In this document: positions 53,171 through 60,276 of the stretch, in pieces
Numbering within the stretch: position 1 is the stretch's first letter
Layout of the letters: every line of letters begins with the position of its first letter
Assembly: GCF_006715025.1 (NCBI RefSeq)
Contig: NZ_VFMK01000001.1
Span: 682,001 to 746,000 of the forward strand
Origin: Serratia fonticola
GTDB taxonomy: Bacteria; Pseudomonadota; Gammaproteobacteria; Enterobacterales; Enterobacteriaceae
Reading direction: 5' to 3'
DNA: 64,000 bases
Notes under the pieces: model-generated
Seen by the model: only the letters and a program-made list of their open reading frames with translations
The model's database searches: none
Told to the model about the DNA's origin: nothing
Position numbers and translations under genes: made by a program

Positions 53171-54184
53171 ATGGATGAGTTTAAACCAGAAGACGATCTC
53201 AGGCCTGACACCAGCGATCGCCGTCCTTCACGTGCGCGTCGGCCAGCTACTGGGCCACGTTTTGCCGTGTCACGTCAGCATATGATGATTGGTATTGGCA
53301 TTCTGGTGCTGTTGCTGCTGATTATCGGTATCGGATCGGCGCTGAAAGCCCCAACCAAGCATGAGACTGCGCAGCAAGCCACGCGTGATATCAACCTGTC
53401 GGGCTCGTCATCGCTTACGACCGCGAACAACGGCGTGGCGGGGGGGACTAGTGATACCAACGACAACAATGGCGTTGGCAATGCGCAAACTCAGCAGCCG
53501 CAGACAATCAGCGTTCCGCCAATTTCAGGCACACCGACCGAAGCGCAGCCACAGCCAGCACAGGGTGGGGCGGGGCAGCGTGTCGATTTGCCAGGTAACA
53601 TGGCAGATGCATTGTCATCTCAGCAGGGCCAGGTAGATGCTGCAACACAGAATATGAATACAGCGGTTTCCAGTTTGCCTACTGCTCCCGCTACCGTAAT
53701 GAGCGGTGCTGCAGCACGCGAAGCAACGCGTCCGGTGCAGAGCAACGCGGCTTCTACGGCGCAACAGCATAAAACACCAGCGAAAACCGCCGCGACCAAG
53801 TCAGCAGCCGCTAAACCGGCGACCTCTTCCAAGTCGTCTTCAACCAGTACAACGGTTTATACCCCGTCAACTTCTGGTAAGAGTGGCGTTGTGAGCGGTA
53901 GCGCAGGCTCTCTCAAGACCGCACCAGGTAGCCATTACACGCTGCAATTGAGCAGTGCTTCACGTTCCGACACGTTGAATGCCTTTGCCAAGCAACAGAA
54001 CCTGCAACACTTTATGGTGTACGAAACCAAGCGTGATGGTAAGCCGTGGTATGTGCTGGTCAGCGGTAACTACGCTTCCTCTGCGGAAGCCAAGCGCGCA
54101 ATTGCTACGTTACCGGCAGATGTTCAGGCGAAAAAACCGTGGGTCCGGCCTGTACATCAAGTGCAGCAAGACCTTAAAAAATAA
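53171..54184 (+). CDS. damX: Cell division protein DamX (SPOR domain)
   Basis: Bitopic inner-membrane protein of the septal ring, 337 residues. A charged cytoplasmic N-terminus (about 1-36) is followed by one membrane helix (MMIGIGILVLLLLIIGIGSA), a long Ala/Ser/Thr/Gln-rich periplasmic linker and a C-terminal SPOR domain (about 255-337: YTLQLSSASRSDTLNAFAKQ and WYVLVSGNYASSAEAKRAIA) that binds denuded septal peptidoglycan. The start at 53171 (MDEFKPEDDLRP) has TTGGAGGG upstream and is chosen over 53066. dam follows after 84 bases. Confidence 0.95.
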   Translation: MDEFKPEDDLRPDTSDRRPSRARRPATGPRFAVSRQHMMIGIGILVLLLLIIGIGSALKAPTKHETAQQATRDINLSGSSSLTTANNGVAGGTSDTNDNNGVGNAQTQQPQTISVPPISGTPTEAQPQPAQGGAGQRVDLPGNMADALSSQQGQVDAATQNMNTAVSSLPTAPATVMSGAAAREATRPVQSNAASTAQQHKTPAKTAATKSAAAKPATSSKSSSTSTTVYTPSTSGKSGVVSGSAGSLKTAPGSHYTLQLSSASRSDTLNAFAKQQNLQHFMVYETKRDGKPWYVLVSGNYASSAEAKRAIATLPADVQAKKPWVRPVHQVQQDLKK

Positions 54185-54268
54185 ATCATTTAATTTTGTG
54201 CGCTGATGTGCTGTCTGAAACAGAGTACAATCCGCCGCTCTGAATTGTATAAGTAGCTAATTGACGGC

Positions 54269-55081
54269 ATGAAGAAAAACCGCGCTTTTTTAAAATGGGC
54301 TGGTGGAAAATACCCGCTGATAGACGAGATCCGTCGTCATTTGCCAGAGGGTGACTGCTTAATTGAGCCCTTTGTGGGGGCGGGGTCAGTGTTCCTGAAC
54401 ACAGAGTACGATGCCTATATTCTCGCCGACATCAATAGCGATCTTATCAACCTGTATAATATCGTTAAGCTGCGCACGGATGATTTCGTGCGCGATGCCC
54501 GCATCCTTTTCACCGACGAATTCAATAACTCAGACCAGTTTTACCTGCTGCGTGAAGAGTTTAATGTGAGCGCCGATGCTTACCGGCGGGCGTTGCTGTT
54601 CCTGTATCTGAACCGCCACTGTTATAACGGCCTGTGTCGCTATAATCTGCGTGGTGAGTTTAATGTGCCGTTTGGGCGTTACAAGAAGCCTTACTTTCCG
54701 GAAGAAGAACTCTACTGGTTTGCTGAAAAATCGCGCAATGCCACTTTTGTCTGTGAGCATTACCGCGATACCATGGTGAAGGCAACGCAGGGGGCGGTGG
54801 TCTATTGCGATCCACCTTATGCACCTCTTTCGGCCACGGCGAACTTTACCGCCTATCACACCAACAGTTTCAGCCTGGCTGATCAGCAAGGGCTGGCGCG
54901 GATTGCGCACCAACTGTCGGTGGAGAGCCAGGTGCCGGTATTGATTTCCAACCATGATACCGAACTGACGCGTGACTGGTATCAGGACGCTTTGTTGTAT
55001 GTCGTGAAGGCGCGCCGCACCATTAGCCGAAACATTCTAGGCCGAAGTAAAGTAAACGAACTTTTAGCCTTGTATCGCTAA
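54269..55081 (+). CDS. dam: DNA adenine methyltransferase (GATC)
   Basis: Methylates adenine in GATC, guiding mismatch repair, replication timing and some promoters; 270 residues. The AdoMet-binding motif is FLKWAGGKYPLIDEIRRHLP with IEPFVGAGSVFLN, and the catalytic motif IV is VVYCDPPYAPLSATANFTAY. It has the class alpha order of motifs and is in its usual place after damX. The stop codon is part of a hairpin at 55079-55100. Confidence 0.98.
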   Translation: MKKNRAFLKWAGGKYPLIDEIRRHLPEGDCLIEPFVGAGSVFLNTEYDAYILADINSDLINLYNIVKLRTDDFVRDARILFTDEFNNSDQFYLLREEFNVSADAYRRALLFLYLNRHCYNGLCRYNLRGEFNVPFGRYKKPYFPEEELYWFAEKSRNATFVCEHYRDTMVKATQGAVVYCDPPYAPLSATANFTAYHTNSFSLADQQGLARIAHQLSVESQVPVLISNHDTELTRDWYQDALLYVVKARRTISRNILGRSKVNELLALYR

Positions 55082-55100
55082 GCCGGAGTACCCCGGCTTA
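55079..55100 (+). terminator. Hairpin overlapping the dam stop codon
   Basis: TAAGCCGG, loop AGTACC, CCGGCTTA: a perfect 8-bp stem that begins with the dam stop codon. There is no T-run, so it may attenuate or process the transcript before rpe rather than end it. Confidence 0.45.
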
Positions 55101-55101
55101 T

Positions 55102-55160
55102 ATACCGTGCGGATTTCGAGTTGCAACCAACAGCGTGACGGTTTGAAAGGCGACGGCTAT
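55102..55160. repeat. Short repeat element between dam and rpe
   Basis: The left end ATACCGTGCGGATTTCGAGT and, on the minus strand, the right end ATAGCCGTCGCCTTTCAAAC are similar to each other and to the ends of the elements at 24606-24750 and 10702-10802. This looks like a minimal ~59-base copy of that repeat family. Confidence 0.45.
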
Positions 55161-55192
55161 AACAATTCGAACCCTACGTTTGGAGATAGCGG

Positions 55193-55870
55193 ATGAAAAA
55201 ATTTTTGATTGCCCCGTCCATTCTGTCGGCAGATTTTGCCCGGTTAGGTGAAGATACTGCCAAGGTGTTGGCTGCTGGTGCCGATGTGGTGCATTTTGAC
55301 GTGATGGATAACCACTACGTGCCTAATCTGACCATCGGGCCGATGGTGTGTGAGTCGTTACGCAATTATGGCATTACCGCGCCGATCGACGTCCATCTGA
55401 TGGTGAAGCCGGTCGATCGCATTGTGCCAGACTTTGCCAAAGCTGGCGCAACCTACATCTCTTTCCATCCCGAAGCCTCAGAACACGTCGACCGTACCCT
55501 CCAACTGATCAAAGAGCACGGCTGTAAAGCTGGCCTGGTGTTTAACCCGGCTACCTCGCTGAGCTATCTCGATTATGTGATGGATAAAATTGACGTGATC
55601 CTGCTGATGTCGGTCAACCCTGGCTTTGGTGGGCAATCCTTTATTCACGGCACGTTAGACAAGTTACGCCAGGCCCGTCGGCTTATTGACGAAAGCGGCC
55701 GTGATATACGCCTTGAAGTCGATGGTGGCGTGAAAGTGGACAATATCGCCGAGATCGCCGCGGCCGGGGCAGACATGTTCGTTGCCGGTTCAGCAATCTT
55801 CGGTAAACCAGATTATCGTGCAGTGATCGATGAAATGCGCAGCGAGTTGGCGAAGGTAAGCCATGGCTGA
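55193..55870 (+). CDS. rpe: Ribulose-phosphate 3-epimerase
   Basis: TIM-barrel metalloenzyme of the pentose phosphate pathway that interconverts D-ribulose-5-phosphate and D-xylulose-5-phosphate; 225 residues. Motifs: IAPSILSADFARLGED, HFDVMDNHYVPNLTIGP, DVHLMVKPVDR, MSVNPGFGGQSFI and LEVDGGVKVDNI. The stop overlaps the gph start by eight bases. Confidence 0.98.
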   Translation: MKKFLIAPSILSADFARLGEDTAKVLAAGADVVHFDVMDNHYVPNLTIGPMVCESLRNYGITAPIDVHLMVKPVDRIVPDFAKAGATYISFHPEASEHVDRTLQLIKEHGCKAGLVFNPATSLSYLDYVMDKIDVILLMSVNPGFGGQSFIHGTLDKLRQARRLIDESGRDIRLEVDGGVKVDNIAEIAAAGADMFVAGSAIFGKPDYRAVIDEMRSELAKVSHG

Positions 55871-56561
55871 TTTCAGGGCTATCCGTGGCCTGGCCTTCGA
55901 TCTCGACGGTACACTGGTAGACAGTGCTCCGGGGCTGGCTGCGGCTATTGATCTGGCATTGGCTGATATGGGGTTACCACAGGCGGGCGAGGCTCGCGTT
56001 AGCACCTGGATTGGCAATGGTGCCGATGTGCTGGTTCAGCGCGCACTGCGTTGGGCCGAAGTGGAGGCTACACCAGAGTATTGCCTGCAAGTGCGTCAGC
56101 GCTTCGACCATTTCTATGCACAAACTGTGGAAAGCGGCAGCCGTCTGTTCCCTGACGTGAAGGAAACGCTTGCCCGTCTGGCTGAACTCGGATACCCGAT
56201 GGCGTTGGTAACCAACAAGCCGACGCCGTTTGTCGCCCCTTTGCTGATAGCACTCGGCATTATCGATTATTTCTCGCTGATTATCGGCGGTGATGATGTG
56301 GTAGCGAAAAAACCGCATCCGGCACCGTTGTATCTGGTGTTCGGTAAACTCGGCCTGCGAGCCAGTGAGGTGCTGTTCGTCGGGGATTCACGTAACGATA
56401 TTCAGGCAGCGCAGGCGGCAGGTTGCCCTAGCATTGGCCTGACGTACGGATATAACTACGGTGAAGCGATTGCCCTGAGCCATCCCGACCGCGTGTTGGC
56501 GCGTTTTGCCGATTTGTTGCCCGCTCTTGGGCCGTCATTTTTAGAGAATCAGGAAATTTAA
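55863..56561 (+). CDS. gph: Phosphoglycolate phosphatase
   Basis: HAD-family phosphatase that removes 2-phosphoglycolate arising from DNA repair of oxidative breaks; 232 residues. Motif I is LAFDLDGTLVDSAPGLAAAI, motif II is ALVTNKPTPF, motif III is KKPHPAPLYL and motif IV is LFVGDSRNDIQAAQAAG. It overlaps rpe and is two bases from trpS, so the three are one transcription unit. Confidence 0.97.
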   Translation: MADFRAIRGLAFDLDGTLVDSAPGLAAAIDLALADMGLPQAGEARVSTWIGNGADVLVQRALRWAEVEATPEYCLQVRQRFDHFYAQTVESGSRLFPDVKETLARLAELGYPMALVTNKPTPFVAPLLIALGIIDYFSLIIGGDDVVAKKPHPAPLYLVFGKLGLRASEVLFVGDSRNDIQAAQAAGCPSIGLTYGYNYGEAIALSHPDRVLARFADLLPALGPSFLENQEI

Positions 56562-56563
56562 AT

Positions 56564-57568
56564 ATGAGTAAGCCCATCGTTTTCAGCGGCGCGCAGCCAT
56601 CCGGTGAACTGACCATTGGTAACTACATGGGGGCATTGCGTCAATGGGTACAGTTGCAAGACGAGTTTGACTGTATCTACTGTATCGTTGATCTGCATGC
56701 CATCACGGTGCGCCAAGACGCGCAACAGCTGCGCAAGGCCACGCTGGATACGCTGGCGTTATACCTGGCCTGCGGTATCGATCCAGAGAAAAGTACCATT
56801 TTTGTTCAGTCCCATGTGCCGGAGCATACGCAACTGAGCTGGGTACTCAACTGTTATACCTATTTCGGCGAACTGAGCCGCATGACCCAGTTCAAAGATA
56901 AATCGACGCGCTATGCGGAGAACATCAACGCCGGTTTGTTCAGCTACCCGGTGTTGATGGCGGCAGATATCCTGCTGTACCAGACCAATCAGGTGCCGGT
57001 GGGGGAGGATCAGAAGCAGCATCTGGAACTGAGCCGTGACGTCGGCCAGCGTTTCAACGCCTTATATGGTGACGTGTTCAAGGTGCCAGAGCCGTTTATC
57101 CCGAAATCTGGCGCGCGCGTAATGTCGTTGCAGGAACCGACCAAGAAGATGTCCAAATCGGACGAAAACCGTAATAACGTGATCGGCCTGCTGGAAGACC
57201 CGAAAGCGGTCACCAAAAAAATCAAACGCGCGATGACTGATTCTGATGAGCCGCCAGTCATTCGTTATGACGTTGCAAACAAAGCGGGGGTTTCCAACCT
57301 GTTGGATATCCTGTCCGGTGTTACTGGCAAAAGTATTGCGCAACTGGAAGCCGAGTTTGAAGGCCAGATGTATGGTCACCTGAAGGGCGCGGTGGCTGAG
57401 GCCGTTTCCGACATGCTGGGTGATCTGCAGGCGCGTTATCACCGTTTCCGCAGTGATGAAGCTTTCCTGCAGCAGGTTATGCGTGATGGCGCCGCGAAGG
57501 CCCGTGCTCGTGCGCAGGAAACGTTGGCGAAAGTGTATGAAGCCGTGGGCTTTGTGCCATACCCGTAA
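56564..57568 (+). CDS. trpS: Tryptophanyl-tRNA synthetase
   Basis: Class I aminoacyl-tRNA synthetase charging tRNA-Trp; 334 residues. The HIGH-like signature is GAQPSGELTIGNYMGALRQW and the KMSKS loop is PTKKMSKSDENRNNVI. NCYTYFGELSRMTQFKDKS and VLMAADILLYQ are typical of the bacterial enzyme. It is last in the aroK-to-trpS cluster and is followed by a strong terminator. Confidence 0.98.
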   Translation: MSKPIVFSGAQPSGELTIGNYMGALRQWVQLQDEFDCIYCIVDLHAITVRQDAQQLRKATLDTLALYLACGIDPEKSTIFVQSHVPEHTQLSWVLNCYTYFGELSRMTQFKDKSTRYAENINAGLFSYPVLMAADILLYQTNQVPVGEDQKQHLELSRDVGQRFNALYGDVFKVPEPFIPKSGARVMSLQEPTKKMSKSDENRNNVIGLLEDPKAVTKKIKRAMTDSDEPPVIRYDVANKAGVSNLLDILSGVTGKSIAQLEAEFEGQMYGHLKGAVAEAVSDMLGDLQARYHRFRSDEAFLQQVMRDGAAKARARAQETLAKVYEAVGFVPYP

Positions 57569-57580
57569 CTGATGTCGTTG

Positions 57581-57613
57581 AAAAAAAAAGCGGCCTCTGG
57601 CCGCTTTTTTTTT
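57581..57613. terminator. Bidirectional terminator trpS / cysG
   Basis: A9, then GCGGCC, loop TCT, GGCCGC and T9. It is symmetric and works on both strands. The cysG stop codon (57612-57614) reads out of the T-run itself, so the leftward terminator begins inside the last codon of cysG. Confidence 0.93.
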
Positions 57614-59015
57614 ACGCCATCTTGCTGAGATCAGCCGCGACGCAGTTGCTGGTAAACCAGTTCAGCTTGCTGCGCAGACTGACGACGCTACCTACAATGA
57701 TCAGGCTCGGGCTGGCGGCCTGTGCGGCCAATACGCCTAACTGTGCCAGTTCACCTTCAATAACCCGTTGGCGAGTTGACGTACCGTTTTCAACCAGGGC
57801 GACGGGCATTGAGGCCGCCATCCCATGGGCTATTAACTGTTTCTGGATCTCTGCCGCCTGAGTTAACCCCATATAGAACACCAGTGTTTGCTGTCTGGCG
57901 GCGAGTTGCGCCCAATCCAGGCCACCATCGGCCTTGGCGTGCCCGGTGACCAAGCGTACGCTCTGGGCGTGATCGCGATGGGTGAGAGGGATCCCGCTGT
58001 AGGCTGAGCAGCCTGATGCGGCAGTAATCCCAGGAACGACCGAGAAGGGAATGTTGGCTTCGGCCAGGGTTTCCAGCTCTTCACCGCCACGGCCAAAGAT
58101 AAAGGGATCGCCGCCTTTCAGCCTGACGACGCGCAGGCCGCGCTGAGCCTGTTCCAGCAGGATCTGATTGATTTGCTCCTGTGGTACGCAGTGGTAGCCC
58201 GCGCGTTTGCCCACAAAAATACGTTCGGCATCACGGCGCACCAGCGCCATGATCTCTTCTGAGACCAGGCGATCGTAAACCACCACGTCAGCCTGCTGGA
58301 TCTGTTGCAGGCCTTTCAGTGTCAATAGCCCGGCATCACCTGGCCCGGCACCAACCAGTACTACCTCGCCCTGTTCTTCTGGCCGGTCGGCAAAGAGCTG
58401 TTCAACCTGCTGGTTGGCCAGCACGGTGTCGTTATTGGCCAGGGACTGTGCCAGCCTGTCATGGGCGAACAGTTTTTCCCAGAAGCGGCGTCGGGCACCC
58501 ATACTGGCAAACTGCTGTTTTACCCGCTGGCGCAAAGTGCCGGCCAGTTGGGCCAGTTGGCCAAGATGCTGAGGCAGGATGGCTTCCAGTTTTTCCCGCA
58601 GTAGGCGGGCCAACACCGGTGCCCTTCCCCCGGAAGACACGGCAACCATAATGGGCGAACGGTCGATAATCGAAGGCATGATAAAGCTGGCGCGTTTAGG
58701 GTCATCCACCACGTTGCAGAAGATCCGTTGTTGATTGGCACACTGGTAGATCAAAGCATTCACTTCCACGTTGTCGGTGGCAGCAATCACCAACCATTTC
58801 TCTGCCAGTAACTCGGCATGGAATTCACCTTCTACCAGTGTCAGCAGCCCAAGATCGGCCCAGATTCGGAATTGAGCATTGAACTGGAGGGCGTTGACGG
58901 TTAACCGTGCGCCAGCCTCCATCAATAGGCGAGCTTTACGTTCGGCGACTTCCCCGCCGCCTACCAGAAGGCAGGCTTTGTGTTGCAGTTGGCAGAAAAT
59001 CGGTAAGTAATCCAT
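57612..59015 (-). CDS. cysG: Siroheme synthase CysG (trifunctional)
   Basis: Makes siroheme from uroporphyrinogen III: methyltransferase, precorrin-2 dehydrogenase and ferrochelatase in one chain of 467 residues. The N-terminal half (about 1-200) has the NAD fold ACLLVGGGEVAERKARLL. The C-terminal SUMT half has VVLVGAGPGDAGLLTLKGLQ, VVRLKGGDPFIFGRGGEELE and VVPGITAASGCSAYSGIPLT. The start ATG at 59015 (MDYLPIFCQL) has GAGG upstream; an in-frame TTG two codons earlier is ignored. It is last in nirBDC-cysG, supplying the cofactor for NirB. Confidence 0.98.
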   Translation of the reverse strand: MDYLPIFCQLQHKACLLVGGGEVAERKARLLMEAGARLTVNALQFNAQFRIWADLGLLTLVEGEFHAELLAEKWLVIAATDNVEVNALIYQCANQQRIFCNVVDDPKRASFIMPSIIDRSPIMVAVSSGGRAPVLARLLREKLEAILPQHLGQLAQLAGTLRQRVKQQFASMGARRRFWEKLFAHDRLAQSLANNDTVLANQQVEQLFADRPEEQGEVVLVGAGPGDAGLLTLKGLQQIQQADVVVYDRLVSEEIMALVRRDAERIFVGKRAGYHCVPQEQINQILLEQAQRGLRVVRLKGGDPFIFGRGGEELETLAEANIPFSVVPGITAASGCSAYSGIPLTHRDHAQSVRLVTGHAKADGGLDWAQLAARQQTLVFYMGLTQAAEIQKQLIAHGMAASMPVALVENGTSTRQRVIEGELAQLGVLAAQAASPSLIIVGSVVSLRSKLNWFTSNCVAADLSKMA

Positions 59016-59069
59016 CGGCAATCCTCGGGGAAAGTGGTCAGCGGGGGCGACGATGCACCCCCGAAGTCA

Positions 59070-59870
59070 TTATGCGGTCTGTCGTGCGGTAGCTTTCTCA
59101 ACCTGCGGGCGCTGGGCACGTGGTGTAGCATACCAGTAGCCGAGGCCCATAAAGACGGCACCGGACAACATATTGCCTAATGTCACCCACAGCAGGTTAT
59201 GACCGATGCCGTTCAGGGTATAGGCTTCGCTGTGATGGCCGAACCAAGACAACGCAAACAGCGTCATATTGGCAATAGAGTGCTCGTAGCCAGAAGCGAT
59301 AAACGCCAGCAAACACCACCAGATAGCGATGAATTTTGCCGCACCTTCAACCCGTAACGCCATCCAGATTGCCAGGCAGACCAGCCAGTTACACAGCGCC
59401 CCCTTGAAGAACAGCACCTCGGCCGGAGCCGTGGTTTTCGCCAGCGCCACGGTATGGATCAGGCTCGTGTCTACCGGTAACAGGCTGCCACCGCCGTAAT
59501 AGTACATCAGCGCGACCAGGACTGACCCCAGCAGATTACCCAACCAGGTCTGCGGCAGAACGGCCCACATTTGGCTTTGTTTGATGGTACCGGCTTTCAC
59601 GCCCAGCATCAGGAACATGGTGTGGCCGGTAAACAGTTCGGAACCGGCGATGATCACCAGCGTCAGCGCGATGCCGAAAGTGGCTCCCATCACTAATGGG
59701 CGGATTGAAGGATCCACCAGGTTGCCAAGGGTAAAAATCAGGATGATGCCAAGGCCAACGTAGGCCCCGGCCATGGCGGAGCTGATCCAGAAGCCAAGCG
59801 GACTCTCTTTTGCCAGTTTGACGATGCGCGCTGCGTTGGCAGCGCATTTGTTGATGGTGTCGGTAAACAT
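59070..59870 (-). CDS. nirC: Nitrite transporter NirC
   Basis: Formate/nitrite transporter (FNT) family channel, 266 residues with six membrane helices. The start at 59870 gives MFTDTINKCAANAARIVKLA; the longer open frame into nirD is rejected. FNT signatures include GAYVGLGIILIF, GSELFTGHTMFLMLG, KGALCNWLVCLAIWMA and SGYEHSIANMTLFALSWF. It exchanges nitrite across the inner membrane. It lies between nirD and cysG. Confidence 0.96.
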   Translation of the reverse strand: MFTDTINKCAANAARIVKLAKESPLGFWISSAMAGAYVGLGIILIFTLGNLVDPSIRPLVMGATFGIALTLVIIAGSELFTGHTMFLMLGVKAGTIKQSQMWAVLPQTWLGNLLGSVLVALMYYYGGGSLLPVDTSLIHTVALAKTTAPAEVLFFKGALCNWLVCLAIWMALRVEGAAKFIAIWWCLLAFIASGYEHSIANMTLFALSWFGHHSEAYTLNGIGHNLLWVTLGNMLSGAVFMGLGYWYATPRAQRPQVEKATARQTA

Positions 59871-59918
59871 GGATTTCCCTGGAAATAAAAAGTATGAATC
59901 TAATAGCTGTAAATGCTG

Positions 59919-59941
59919 ACCCTCTCCCAAAGGGAGAGGGT
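59919..59941. repeat. CCCTCTCCC hairpin between nirD and nirC
   Basis: ACCCTCTCCC, loop AAA, GGGAGAGGGT: a perfect 10-bp stem in the 76-base gap between nirD and nirC. Its core is the same as the hairpin at 6303-6323 next to glpR. On the minus (coding) strand it lies upstream of the nirC start and has no T-run, so it could lower nirC expression or stabilise the nirBD message. Confidence 0.6.
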
Positions 59942-59946
59942 ATTTT

Positions 59947-60276
59947 TTACTGCATAGCCACCTGAACCAGGCCGTCGACCACCCGGCTGGTGAAGCTGGC
60001 CACGGAGCGGCTTTCCTCTTCCAGGCAGTAGCCATCGCGCAGGCGGAAATGCTGTTTTTTCAGTGGGCTGGCGACCCATAGCTCACCCTGATGTTCGGCA
60101 ATCAGGCCGCGAGAAAGTACGCTGGCCTGGGCGAACGGATCGATATTGCTGATCGCGAACAGTTGTTCATCGTCATAGGGGCGGAATACCGCCACCTGTT
60201 GGTTGCCAATCAGCGCGCAGACGCCGGTTCCAGGCAAAATATCTGCGAGCGGGCAAACGGTGATCCACTGGCTCAT
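59947..60276 (-). CDS. nirD: Nitrite reductase (NADH) small subunit NirD
   Basis: Rieske-like fold subunit, 109 residues, of the cytoplasmic siroheme nitrite reductase. The family sequence is visible (DILPGTGVCALIGNQQVAVF, ISNIDPFAQASVLSRGL and SPLKKQHFRLRDGYCLEEES). The enteric type lacks the usual Rieske cluster ligands, as here. The start overlaps the nirB stop (ATGA), which couples translation in the 1:1 complex. Confidence 0.97.
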   Translation of the reverse strand: MSQWITVCPLADILPGTGVCALIGNQQVAVFRPYDDEQLFAISNIDPFAQASVLSRGLIAEHQGELWVASPLKKQHFRLRDGYCLEEESRSVASFTSRVVDGLVQVAMQ

